64,000 nucleotides of DNA from Paragonimus westermani. Its lineage: Eukaryota; Platyhelminthes; Trematoda; Plagiorchiida; Troglotrematidae. The notes under the pieces were generated by a model. That model did no database searches and had not been told where the DNA came from. It saw only the letters and a list, made by a program, of their open reading frames with translations. Shown here in pieces: positions 48,078-60,173 of the stretch; position 1 is the stretch's first letter; the number at the start of each line of letters is the position of its first letter. Where the stretch lies: contig QNGE01000765.1 in the NCBI GenBank assembly GCA_008508345.1, positions 132,676-196,675 on the forward strand. The letters are read 5' to 3'. The translations under genes were made by a program, and so were the position numbers.

Positions 48078-51000
48078 CTTCGTTCAAAAGAAGAAAAAGA
48101 AAGGAAGCACTGAGAGTCTAATTCGCACCTGGTTTTGCTCAACAGACAAAGTAAGCGAGCAAAGCACGAAGCGCGAAGATACCAGCATCAATCGGCGCGA
48201 GAGAAAAACAATTAGTAACGGGATCACCACAAAGTTTGTGTACGAGTGTTTGTGTGTAAGTGCGGATGCAAGTGCCACAAACAATAAAAGGACACAGACA
48301 CAGATAGGGACAGCAGCAAAATCGCATGACAAGCATCTATTACGAACCGGTCGAGTCGTACTCAAAACCGATCAAGATGGGCAATCAGTCGTTCACATGA
48401 ATGATTTCAAAGTAAATATGGTGAGTGCTAGGGCGCTTTTGTTACCCGGAGCGAGCGTACCAGGATCGTTTGAATTGGGAATCAGCCGATGGACTAAAAT
48501 CGTAAGGAAAGTGGAAATAGAACACCAGCAACAAGAATAGGCAAGCTAGAAGTGAACAATTACTTACGTATAGGCAGCAGGGCTGCATGGACAAACACGC
48601 AAACCGAGGCGGTTAGGTGGTTTGTTATAGGAATACCCACCGCAAAACAACCGTGTTCTGAATCACTCTTTGCATGCACAAACACATACATAAGGAAAAC
48701 GTCTCACTGGAAGCACGCTATTATGACATGAACTTACCTCACAGCACCGACTTAGCAGAAATCGTGCAGAAAGACCAAGATAGTAAACTAATAGTCAAAT
48801 CATACTGTAAAACATCATGCAAATGGACACAAAATCTATGGATCTTCTGCATTCCGAAGCAAGCTCCAAGAGGGAACAGAAAAGGTGAAAACACGTCCAT
48901 CGTAGTATACGGACACAACACGTGTCATGTACCCACCGTCATAATTCTACAAACTCCAACAATAAAGATAATGGTGAGTTTAGAGTGCATGTTGATAAAT
49001 AGCCACAAAATTCGCGAATCACGAACTGATAGAAGACTGGCAGCGGACATATTTGAACATTTGAACTCAGAGCAGGTAAGAGGTCTAAAATTGTTCCGGT
49101 TCCACAGATCGTACCAGTCTGAACAGACTGGAGACTCAGGCAGATAAAGCTAAAGTCGTTCACTCGAACCGCATGATGAAAATAGTCGTGCGAACACTCA
49201 TACGCAGACATCTGCCGAACCGTAACTTATCAAACTAATGGCTAAAGACAACGAATACTGAGATGTTTTATGGCACCGATAACAGCAGTCGTGTAAGTAA
49301 ACGTGGCAGTCGGTGCAGAATGTCAACGCTGTGCTGGTTAGTGATAACCGCATACCTTACTAAAGATAAGAAAGCATCGTTCATTCGTGATGCACATGGC
49401 AAGAACTAGTGCAAGAAAGTTGAGACGACAGGTGGATATTGCCCATTGGTCAGGAATGCGTTGCTGTGGCCTTCGCAATGTGCTCGACAAAGCACCTCAG
49501 AGTCTGAACAGTACAGTCGTGAGGGCAACATAAGGACAAAATTACGATGGGCACCACTTGGCAGAAGGAAATGAAAACAAAAAAATGTAGATTGAAACAA
49601 CAGTCAACAACATAGAGCTAGTGGAGATTTCGTTCACTGATGATAGGCAAGTGTCTGAATGTAGACAACCGCTTAGAACGGTGAAAGCAGAATGAGATAG
49701 CTGCTTTTCTTCCGCAATGTCCGACTTTAGTATCATTTAGTTTTCACGTTGGCAAAGAAACCAGCCAAGCTTGTAGTTCGTGATGAACTTCATCATAGGC
49801 CCAACTAGTAAAGATATTCAATAAACTAGGCTGAGGAACAGAGTACACGCCATTTGCACCGATGTTTGCTGCTAGCAGGATAGGAGAAAAGAGGACTCCT
49901 GTTTTCACACCATAAAGTGCTTGTCGTCTGTGACGTACAGTATTGCACGTGGCTGAATACTGCCAGGCTACTCACGCCCAAACAGAATCGGTCGCCGTAA
50001 CCGAGGTTACAATCCGCAGCAATGTAAATGGTGAACGACGCCGTTACTATTGAGATAAAAATGAAATGAACATTCACTTTCGCTTACATACCAGCTGGCG
50101 TTTGCAATCACGTGAACCAGTGAGTCAAGTGTGAATAAGGTAAATACGCACGTGCGCAAATCTGGCTATAATCGGAAACCGCATAGCCAACTCAAGAATA
50201 CCGACTGACTCCACATTCGGACACGTCTCCAGAGAAGGCCCATACACAATCACCGTGATAATCTTTTTAGGCATGCCATTAAATGCGCGCGGAATACAGT
50301 TTTCGTCCAGTAACTTAGCATTTAGCCTGCACCTTCTCAGGGTTGGGAATAAATTCCCGCACGCACCTGACAGTAGTGGAAGTTCGACGGCCATTTTATT
50401 CTTAACCCTTGGCTCCCACCGTTAATCCCATAAGTGACTACAGTTCACCGTTTTTTACATTAGGAAACGTTAGCAAACATATACGACGCGTCATCACTAC
50501 CCTCCGTTTTCTTTCAGTTTGACACGAATTGAGCCCGCCATACTCTGTCGGAAAGGTGACCAACTTTAACGGATGAAGTTCACGCGTATCTTTGTGGACT
50601 GACACCTGCAGCAGCACGTTAAGTGGAACATCTAAACTAATGAGAACAGAAAGTTGGGGATGCACATTTAAATTACTCCGACGAAACTGTACATAAAGGG
50701 GAAAGTACTTTACATCATATCAAGCAAGTCGGTCTAGTTGCAAGTGTGACCAACAGTTAACCGGAACAAAATGAAGAAACAAAGACGATGTTCATTGCAT
50801 GGTTGAGTTAGGGAATGACGTAGGCGGTAGAGAGACACAAAGGATAAACCAGTGAGAAGCGGCGAATGGTTGCGTGCAGGTGAACCGGTGCAAACAGTAA
50901 ACCAAATAGGATTAAAAGAGCCAACGCGCAAGTAAACACAAAAAGTAACAAGACATGATTATTTGAATCACATAAGAGCCTTAGCCAACAGTAGGATACT

Positions 51001-52836
51001 GCAAACACAAAAGACCAGTATTTCTTGATCATTCGAATCTGAGTACCAGAACAGACAAACTAATACTGCGTTCGTTTTAGAAGCAAACCTATGAAGAGGC
51101 AGTATAATGTACACTAGGCACACCACTTAGACGCCGAACATCTGAGCAACCTATTCGGGTAAAAGTTAAGATTTAGTTCAGTTCAACTAACGGACCCCGA
51201 GTTGTGTAACATGCCACTACGCATGGCATTAAGGAAACTTAAACACTGTACGGATTACTACCACAAACCCAACTAACCATCCGTAAAATCAAGCTGTCAA
51301 ATTAACATGAACAAGTAATGCGTATTGTCCAGAACAACCACCTTTAAAAGGGACCACAGTAATCGTCACCTCGATTTACAGAATAGCAATATGTTGAGAC
51401 AAGCTATAACGGTATGGTTCAAGGCGATCTGACATTTTAGACTGCTATATCGTGATGTTTTGGCTAACACTGCACTGACATGAAGGCTCCTGCACGCTAG
51501 AGCTGCGGCCCTTCCATGCACAACTGTAAGTCACAAATTGAAGAGTGAAGACAGTTACATTCACATCATCACCATTACCGACAATAATACTGACACCCTT
51601 ATTTAGCTGCTAAACAAACATTGCACGTTGAAAGTACACCAGAGGTCACTGATGGGACATCACCTCCAATAAGTTCCCTAAAGTAATAATCAAGCAATCA
51701 ATAGTATGATGCCCAAAGCCAGCTGACAAAAAAGAATACTGAAAATAAAAATAAACAGGTATCCACGAATCAACATTCTTGCGGTTTTCACTGACCCACC
51801 TAGTGAAAAGCAGCTGCCTCACAAACAACTCAAGCAAAAACGGCAATATTTGTCACCCAACTTTATTAGCTATCATCACTTAACGTCTCCAACCACAGAC
51901 TCTGTCACCAGCGACTTACCCAAGCGGCGCACGCAACTCAGTTTTCAGCATACTGACAAATGACGCTGCCAATGATGTCATTATCTACCTGACGACTTAC
52001 AACAGTTAGCCAATAGATAAGCAACGACTGGAGTAGTAGATGAATAGTTAGCATCCACACTGCATGACGCCACAACCTAAGTTTATGCAGACCCAAACAT
52101 CAGACGGGTGAGCGTACGTAACCCTCATTACTAAATAACCACTTCCTAATCTTAACTAGCCTCAACCATGGATGCCGCCTGGTGTGTACGAGTGATCGCG
52201 GGTATCAATGGACAAAAATAAGAAAACTTAGATCTACCATGGGGTAATATGCCCCATCGGTGGCTGCACGGACGGCAAGGTAAGACATGATGGATATTCG
52301 TACCTTACGCTAGTGTTCGGCATTATGAACAACACAATGTCACGTGGGCTAGATAGTGCCGAGCTGACTGGCCATAAACGGACAATCACACTGACTATGT
52401 AAGTAACGAACGATCGTCGCCACGACTAAGCAACCGCGAACAGAGACTATTGTTGTGGGTGCTGTAGTGCTGCCATCCGATTCAAGAATGTTGAATAGCA
52501 CATTCTGAGCACTCACTCTAAAGCTCGCTTCAGTGGGACGCTCCCACCTCGCTGGCTGGGGTCGGAGGGACAATGAGCACCTTTGACTGAGGACGATGTC
52601 TTCGAGTAAACCGGGGTGTTTACCATAAGAAGATGCCCCAGAGTCCATGCGTTCGTGAACATAAGGCAGCTGGCCGTTACGGTGGAGAGCGGTTTATAAA
52701 GTAGCCCCAAATAGCGAACCTTTCGAGTGAAACCGGATAAGGTAATCAACAATGGAAAGTGACTAAAAAAAGTTCTAAACAAGGATCGTTTGATTTTGCG
52801 TCACACATCCAAACACCAGTTTCGAAATTAAGCGTA
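48078..52836. other. Intron sequence, no confirmed gene
   Basis: Inside the first proposed intron of the MBD-domain gene. Plus-strand ORFs of 159 and 157 codons (48061-48540, 48674-49147) lack domains or sensible starts. The minus-strand frames at 50125-50665 are listed separately. A CATCATCACCATTACC run near 51565 may be one more RTE tail. Minus-strand frames at 52782-52349 are unrecognised. Confidence 0.35.
50125..50665 (-). other. Two adjacent open frames, possible exons of unknown gene
   Basis: Minus-strand frames 50665-50438 and 50394-50125 have protein-like composition, for example SLDVPLNVLLQVSVHKDTRE and PKKIITVIVYGPSLETCP. A CTGCTGCAG acceptor-like site lies inside the first. No good donor was found, and I recognise no family. 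Confidence 0.2.
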
Positions 52837-52968
52837 AATTTACATCGTCGCAGGGACTTCAAATATTCCCTCGGATACCGGTCACTCTCAATGCACTGTC
52901 TCAGCAACATGACTTTCGCTGTAGCCCTTGCAATCTTGCATTTCAAACCAACGATATTGTTGAGTTTC
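52837..52968 (-). repeat. Inverted 5' fragment of the second Penelope-like element
   Basis: The 132 bases are the reverse complement, about 97% by eye, of 52985-53116. The 16 bases between form the loop. The pair would code CKIARATAKIMFLRQCIESD on the outward strand of each arm. PLEs often carry such an inverted terminal piece. Confidence 0.85.
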
Positions 52969-52984
52969 CCAAAGATTCTCTGAA

Positions 52985-55330
52985 GAAACTCAACAATATC
53001 GTCGGTTTGAAATGCAAGATTGCGAGGGCTACAGCGAAAATCATGTTCCTGAGACAGTGTATTGAGAGTGACCGGTATCCGAGGGAATATTTGAAGTCCC
53101 TGCGACGATGTAAATTGAAGCCAACATCTGAGGGCCTGAAAGGTATTGCTGAGACTCAATTGCAAACGCCACGCTCTGAAATTATGAATCTCAAGGTTGC
53201 CCACTCCCTATTATTGCCAGCCGTTGACGATTTAAGTTTATTTTGCCGCATCAAGTTTTACAATTATTGTAAGCAGACTGCTGCCTACGTGACCATGAAA
53301 CAGACTAAGCAGAACACTGTCGTTCTCTACTGAACAAACGTTGTCTAATTTCTCGAAGAATTTGGACAAATAATGTGAAGAATTTTTCCAATATTGTTCT
53401 AAACAGAACCCAAAAAGAAGCGCTATCAGTCGGGTTGAAGTTCAGTATCCCACCGCAAAAGAACCATCCGGTTAACGTGCAGACAATTTGAATGTCTACA
53501 TGACCAGCTCAAGTCGCTAGAGGCCACTTCAACTGACGCTGCCGTTTGGTTTAAATCTAGGTTAGTTGATCTCGCCCATCAATATCAACGAACACCTATC
53601 AGCCAGCAATGCCTGCTAAGTAAAGAACACATTAATCAGCTGAAAGAACTTCGCAAAAATACAGAGCTGATTATTTTGCCACCGGATAAGGGGTCTGGAG
53701 TGGTCCTGTTGAATCGTGCAGACTATATCAACAAGATGCAGTCTATTCTGTCAGATACGTCAAAGTTCGTTATCGACAAAGATCAAACAGATGCGGTGCA
53801 GAGTGTTGAACGTCAGATCAACCGTGCGCTTAAAAATCTACATCACAAAGGATTGATCGACCAAACTAATCTTAAAAAGCTGTCTCCCAAAGGCAGTGTG
53901 ACCCCAAGAATGTATGGTCTTCCTAAAACACACAAACCTGGAGTGCCTTTACGACCAATATTATCCATGACTGGCTCACCATACCACCGGCTTGCCCAGT
54001 GGCTGGTCAGTCTGATTGAACCCGTTAGATCCAAATTGGCTGTGCACAGCCTAAAAGACACTTTTGAATTCGTGGAACTGATCTCCAACATCAATGTCAA
54101 ACACCATCTAATGACTTCTTTTGATGTTGAGTCACTATTCACAAATGTTCCACTTGACGAGGTTATCAATATTGTTTGTAATTACGCTACTGACAATAAC
54201 TTGGCACTCGGTATTCCCAACGATGAGCTTTCGAAGCTGCTGAAAATGTGTACATCCAATATCCAATTTATGTTCAACGGCACCTACTACAGACAAATAG
54301 ATGGAGTTGCAATGGGTAGTCCATTAGGACCCGTGTTAGCTGACATATTCATGGGTCACTTAGAACATTCTATGTCCACTGAAATCCGGAACACGTTGTT
54401 TTATAAACGATACGTGGACGATATTTTTGCTGTATTCGACGGCCACTGGCAAGTAACAGCCTTTCATGAGCTGTTAAACAGTTTGCATAACAAACTAACG
54501 TTTACTCTTGAAATCGAACAAAATGAGAGGATATCTTTCCTTGACGTTCTTTTGAAAAGGCGCGAGGATGGGTCACTTTCCAGAGGTGTCTACCGCAAAT
54601 CCACGTGGACAGGACAATATCTACACTTTAAGAGTTTCACACCTATTGCTCAAAAACGTGGCCTCGTTAGGACTTTGTTTCACAGAGTTCGACGTATTGC
54701 GACGGATGATGAGCTAGAAAGTGAACTGACGTTACTGCACGAGACTCTTATAGAAAATGGTTATCCCCAAAGGTTTATTGAGAAGTACTCCACTCCACAA
54801 ACAACGCGGGTTACACCCATTACTGTTCCTCGCAAGCCTGTCTATCTAAATCTTCCTTTTAAAGGTGATAATGTCTCAGCCCTGATCAAACGCCGTTTAG
54901 ATGCAGCACTCAAGCGCACATACAACGCAGCCCGACTGGTCTACGTGGATGAAACCACCCGTGTTCCAACTACACCTAGAAAAGACGTGGTGCCCCTTTT
55001 CGCCCAATCCAATATTGTATACACGTTTGATTGTGTCTGTGGAAGCAGATACGTCGGCAGAACCAGGAGGCACCTCGGCACACGTATCAACGAACACATA
55101 CCTAAATGGCTTTTGAATTCGGGGGTCGGTTGCGCCGTCAGTGCCATTACAAAATACTTTCTACAGACCGGCCACTCAGTGGACCCTAGAACGGCTTTCA
55201 GTGTTCTTTAGACCCAAGCTAAAGCAGGCTCTCAATATTGCTGAAGCCGTCGCAATACATCGACTGAATCCCTCATTATGCGCTCAGAAACAGTTGGTGA
55301 CTAACCTTTCACTTTGTTGGTAATAATGCA
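52985..55330 (+). pseudogene. Penelope-like element, frameshifted copy
   Basis: The N-terminal part (52985-53333) codes RQCIESDRYPREYLKSLRRC and then runs into stops. The main frame, 53676-55211 (511 codons), has PPDKGSGVVLLNRADYINK, RMYGLPKTHKPGVPLRPI, SFDVESLFTNVP with a catalytic Asp, IDGVAMGSPLGP, YKRYVDDIF and SFLDVLLKR. The GIY-YIG nuclease begins at CVCGSRYVGRTRRHLGTR. A frameshift near 55205 separates the final helix (55208-55323; LNIAEAVAIHRLNPSLCAQK), which holds the Glu expected in the nuclease. Breaks at both ends mean this copy cannot make a full protein. It differs clearly from the copy at 27909 and is a separate family member. Confidence 0.88.
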
Positions 55331-55864
55331 ACTGGTACTTTTCACAGTATTTCAGTTCTTGTTTGTTTTTCTGTAGATTTTTTCTAACCATATCTGACAT
55401 TTACTACTCAATATGTATGTATCTTTCACCACCCATTTATTGCATCAAAATTATCAACCAGTTGCATTTTACTGCTTTCGCTTTGGTCACCTGACTGACT
55501 GTTTCAAATATTTCTAGCTGTTTGCCCCTTAACAATATACAGTGTATGTTAATTTCGCAAAAGTAACCGATGATATGCGAACGAAATGTCATTGCGCAAG
55601 TCATCTTACATGCTACTATTGGCTTTTTTCAAATTTATCGATGGGAGCCATTGATTCATACATTAATTTATATTGTCCATCCACGCCAACTATGGACAAG
55701 CTGTAGCTAATCTGTCTGGGTCCACACATCAGCCTACAGCAGAACGCCTGACTGGTTTTTATGAAGTTTTGATTCGGAATGTACCCTCTGCTTTAATCAC
55801 GGTTCTTCCAGTCGAGACTTTACGAATCCCACTTAAACGCTCTATGACAATCGAAGTCATGTAG
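55331..55864. other. 3' flank of the second PLE
   Basis: AT-rich sequence, probably the PLE 3' untranslated region. A CCGATGA...GAAATGTC run near 55567-55590 was considered as a hammerhead and not accepted. Confidence 0.35.
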
Positions 55865-57370
55865 AGGAGCAAAGTCATCCTGTTGTCTCGCAGGTCAGAC
55901 TTTTGAGTCAGAGGCTCCGGGTGGGGTCCCTCAAGTCAACCCCCTTCCGCGGCATAAACGACTGGGAAGTATCAAAAGTTATCGTTCCCTCGACAGTGAC
56001 ATTACTAACCGACCACAACTTGCTCCTACTGTTTTACCCCCTATTCTGTCTTCCATGTGTCTTCGGGCGATAACTGTTTTCTGAGGCCAAGACAACTGGT
56101 AAACATTGGCGCCTTCAATGTCCGCACTCTCCGACAAATCACTCAGCAAGCTGCTCTGGCAAGTACTCTCTCAAGTCTGGAGCTTGATGTGTGCGGTGTG
56201 TCCGAGACGCGAGTCTACGAGTCTAGCACAGTTATCCATTTGAGCTCACCTCTAGATAGCTGTCGATCCAAGCGCTTCTGTCTCAGGGTTTCTGGTGACG
56301 TCGTAGCTGAATCTCGCGCTTCAGGAATCCAGTGGGCTTGGGTTTGAGCTTCTTCCTGGCACTAAATTGACCGATCTGGAGTAAGCGGACGACATTGTCT
56401 CACTTAGCCCCTCTGCCGAAGACATGCAGACCATGTTGAACACGGTGAGTGGCAGGGCTGGTTTGTATGGAATTCGCTTCGCACCTTCAAAGTGCAAAGT
56501 GCTGCTTCAAGACTGGGGCATTTCCACCCCTACTTTCTTTATTGCAGGTAATCCGCTTGAGACTGTGGACGGTTTCACATAATTGGGTAGCACCATCTCG
56601 TCAGCCTGTAATATTGCTGATGAGATATCAGCCAGGATGGCAAAGGCACGAGTTGCCTTTGCCAAACTGCGTCATCTGTGGCGTCGAAGAGACGTTCGGT
56701 TGTCGCTGAAAGGAAGGGTATATAACGCCTGTGTGCGTTCCATTTTGCTGTATGGTTCTGAAACGTGGTCTGTTCACAAGGAAGGTATCAACAGGCTTGC
56801 TGTGGTTGACCATCGTTGTCTCCGCCAATTGGCCCACATTAAGTGGACTGATCGCGTGAACAACGTGGCAATTCGCCCGTGCGTATTCCGGAACGCCCGG
56901 GATGCGTGATCAATTGGTCTACTAATTACGTTGTACCGCTTGCGATGGTTAGGTCACGTGCTCCGTATGCCAGTTGAGCGTTCACCGTACCGGGCATTAT
57001 ATAGTGAGGCCACCAACAGTTGGATAAAACCGCGTGATGGTCAAACAACAACGTGGTCACGAAATATGAAGACCTTGACTGTGCCACTGAACAAAGTGGG
57101 CAGGCATCGCCTGCCTGGATGGGGTCCTCATGATCACTCAAACCGCTGGTTATATATGCGCTTCCGAGATGGCGATGTGTCGCAGTCAATGACCCACCTG
57201 TATCCGTACCATTTCTAGTTCTTCCGCTTAGTCTTCTTTCAGTATTTGTTGACCTTCGTAGTACTCTTTCCTTCTAGGATATTCCACGTTACTGTGGAGG
57301 TGAGCGGTGGCCTGAGCCACAGTACCTTTTGGTCAGGCTTATGGCTGTTATGATGATTTTTCTGACCAAC
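55865..57370 (+). pseudogene. RTE-clade retrotransposon with large internal deletion
   Basis: The 5' part (56057-56347) codes the start of the endonuclease: RQLVNIGAFNVRTLRQITQQ, then LELDVCGVSETR. Near 56345 it jumps directly to FELLPGTKLTDLE, the region just before the RT active site. Most of the endonuclease and RT are gone, and TAA stands where the Tyr of YADD should be (about 56380). The post-RT part (56583-57218) is well kept: KARVAFAKLRHLWRRRDVRL, YNACVRSILLYGSETW, LRWLGHVLRMP and KVGRHRLPGWGPHDHSNRW. The 3' untranslated region ends near 57350 with a short ATGATG tail. Confidence 0.85.
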
Positions 57371-59097
57371 CAGCGAAATACCATTGCGTTCAACGGGACA
57401 TCTTGACGCAAGACACAAAAACACCCCGTCTTCAACCACACGTCAACCTACCGCTAACCAGTTATGAATATTACCAGTCTAGGCAAGCAGTCAAATGTGA
57501 ATGGTCTAGAATAAGATACAACTGTAATAGTTACATAATCCACAACACATGGTGGTTGGTTCGTGTACGGCTACCCATGAATGTCTGTTTAGGATCGTAT
57601 CAGCAGTTTAGTGTGTAGTGCACTAATTCGCCCTTCCCAGATACGAATTAACCAGACGTAATATACGGAAGGGCCGCTGAATGTAGAGACGGAATAGTTA
57701 TTTGATGGAGTGTACAAATGGTCTCGTACGAAGTTATGAAAGGTACCGACAAGGAAATTGGGCTAGAGTTTAAAGACTGGTCGTCGACCAGCGAGTAAAC
57801 CGGAAGTGTGTGGCTTCCAGGTTCGCGCAACCCAGTCAAACGGTATGTGAACAAACAATCGGACAACGTACACCATTCTTGACAACTTAGGTATAATAAG
57901 CAACCAAAAGTTTTGGAACTATTTTACACATTACACCGCAGGCAGCTACTGAAATTCCCAAATCGCTACACAGCTCCCCTAAAAGTGTACCCTGACAACA
58001 ACCCTTCGATCCTGATATCAACTGCGGCCAGTCAACCTTCGCATAGTCTGGTTCATGTTGTACCAGCTAACATCCAATCGGTTCGCTATTGGCACGATGG
58101 AGGTGGAGAAGCACTAATGCCAACGGCTCCTAGCGAGCTCCCACCAGTAAAAAAAAATCGGCAAATGTTCAATACGAACCCGGACACAGAGCCAAAATCG
58201 ACCACGGCACCACTGGAAATTGACGCTACTCTCACCGCAACTAACGACAACACAGAGAACATATCACAATCCTGTTGCAAAACCCTAGAGTGCCAACTAA
58301 TAGCGATTAAAACTGCGCACAGCTTATCCGTGTCCACGTGAATTTCAGAACGCTGCCAGTCGTTCGTGCTGCGTCATACTCACCTCTTCACGTTACCCCT
58401 TACGTTTATCAATCGAGGCACACGACCATCCACCCTAAGTGGACTCAACACTTGCTGTGAATGCACATAGTCCCCTCCTGTCAATCACTGCAGGCAGTTG
58501 GAATTCTTATCTTGGTTTCGATCGTTCGACTATTATAAGTTTCGGAACTATGACATAACACCGCAGACAGGCCAGCTAAATCTCTAGGTCGCTAGAAAGC
58601 TCGAATTGGGTAACAATGGCGAGAAACTGTCAAGCATCGAAAGTTATGAGCTAAGCTTAGCCCTTCAGCATACAAACCTGACATCACCAGGAGCCTAACT
58701 GAAACAAACTAACATGAACAGTGCGTCTGGTTAATCCATAGAATAAAAACAAGTTCGGAGGGCTAACTTGTGAACACTCATAATTTTAATACTCTGTGGC
58801 TAAACACACCTTATTTTGCAGCTTACAAACGTCCCCGTTTTTGGAAGCATATACTCGGCAAGGGGCGCTCGACGCAGTTGGGAGAGAAAATGTCGATGAG
58901 GAAAGGCACCAAAGCACAAGACGACAAAGTGACATGACAGCAAGCAAGCTTTATTAAGTGCAACAAATTAGCGCGCTTACTTTGCATTCAACCGGCCGGA
59001 TGAAAAGCAGTGAAGGGCTAAGCCATTCAGTATGGCTGATAAGCGGTTACAGTGCACACAAATAAACAAGGCAACGACCGTATGAAGAGAAACTTAC
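57371..59097. other. Intron sequence, no gene recognised
   Basis: A 142-codon plus-strand frame (57913-58341) has no known domain, and no splice or start context convinced me. The remainder has short ORFs only. Confidence 0.35.
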
Positions 59098-59520
59098 AAA
59101 GTTCTTATACAATACCGGTGCACGGATGATCGTATGCGCATCGGTATCTTTCACTGAAGCCTCGTTAACGGTGCCACCTATATGTGGGAGGTGGCTTGCT
59201 GAGGAAAACAGTGCCAAAGGATTGAGACAAGCCGCAGAATTAACCGCAGCCAATTGAACGGAACCCGGGATTATTCCAACAGTTACAGCAGGGGTGGCGC
59301 ATCCAACACTAGGGATACAAACGAAAGGAAGGAGTTGATTAACACCCACTCCCCTCAAGGACTCTTGCAGCAATGCATGCTGGAACATCTGTACTGAAGA
59401 AGCGGGACTGTGTGTGTTGTGGGCGTTCAGGATAGCAGCTTGAACGGCGAGCTGTGCTGAAAGGTTGGTTGTATTGGCTCCAACGAGACTTGGGAGGTAC
59501 GGAAAGCCTGACGGGAGCAT
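59098..59520 (-). CDS. MBD-domain protein, first proposed exon
   Basis: It runs from the ATG at 59520 (MLPSGFPYLPSLVGANTTN) for 141 codons to a strong donor, AACTTT then GTAAGT, at 59098 in phase 0, which fits the exon at 48077. The content is Ala/Leu/Asn/Ser-rich (QLAVQAAILNAHNTHSPA) without a fold I recognise, as in the disordered N-terminal parts of chromatin regulators. The open frame continues upstream without a stop for some distance. Two acceptor-like sites (before 59507 and before 59534) mean the real exon may start slightly differently and earlier exons may lie outside the window. Linking it to the MBD exons rests on strand, phase and composition only. Confidence 0.45.
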
Positions 59521-60173
59521 AGCAACATCGAGAACTACAAGCCGGCAGAGTGGGACATTCGACCAAACTTTCCAAAAAAAACGTTATTCCAACGAACAAA
59601 TTCAGGCACAGAAAAACACGACTGAGGGCAAGATGTCAGGACGAATGAAAACCATTCACTAACATGCATGACGGAACGCATTCGAAGGGAAGAACCGAAC
59701 GCCCATCAAATTTCAGCTAACCACTTACTAAAAGAGAGCACTAGATAACACCCAGTGAACTCATCAAATTTCTTGAGGCTGGTTTACAACGAACAGGAAG
59801 CAATATTCGAATCAGAAGAGAGGGTAACTAAGTTGTACAGAGGGCCGGATGATTTAATGCCCAGAAAACGGGAAAATACGGGTGCGCGACCTAAGTCAGA
59901 AAGTTGACGAATGCCTATAAATGAAAACAGTATAAAACTGCCGCCAAAGATACGGTTCACTTCAACAATTTCGCGTCTTAACCAATTCGACCTACCGACG
60001 TTTGTCAGGCTTTGGAGATTTCAGGTGTTATTACGTGTTCATGATTGGTAACTCTAGTGACACGTGTTCCGTCAGTATGTCTGTTTCAAAATTCAACGAT
60101 CCGAAAGGCAGTCATTGCGGAGAGTATATATGTAGTAGCATGTAGTGCGCCAGCATTTTGTTTTGCCACACAA
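59521..60173. other. No gene seen
   Basis: Upstream side of the first proposed MBD exon; short ORFs only. Confidence 0.35.

Larger units (their letters stand above)
20008..59520 (-). other. Gene span: MBD-domain protein with four proposed exons
   Basis: The model uses exons 59520-59098, 48077-47677, 33994-33738 and 21179-20008 on the minus strand. Intron phases between them are 0, 2 and 1, and each exon length fits, giving 2253 coding bases and about 750 residues from the ATG at 59520 to the stop at 20008. The introns are about 11.0, 13.7 and 12.6 kb and hold nearly all of the transposons in the right two thirds of the window. The 5' limit is uncertain because the first exon may have an acceptor near its ATG. 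Extra exons inside the introns cannot be excluded. The MBD reading rests on motif order seen by eye. Confidence 0.55.

Noticed and set aside
48061..49147. Two plus-strand ORFs of about 158 codons
   Set aside because: No domain and weak start context (the first opens at TTG); the first overlaps a pyrimidine-rich splice acceptor of the opposite-strand MBD exon.
55567..55590. Hammerhead-like CCGATGA...GAAATGTC after the second PLE
   Set aside because: The core has C where U is required, and neither stem I nor stem II pairs well.
57913..58341. Plus-strand 142-codon ORF as a host exon
   Set aside because: No recognisable fold, and no donor or acceptor at sensible places.
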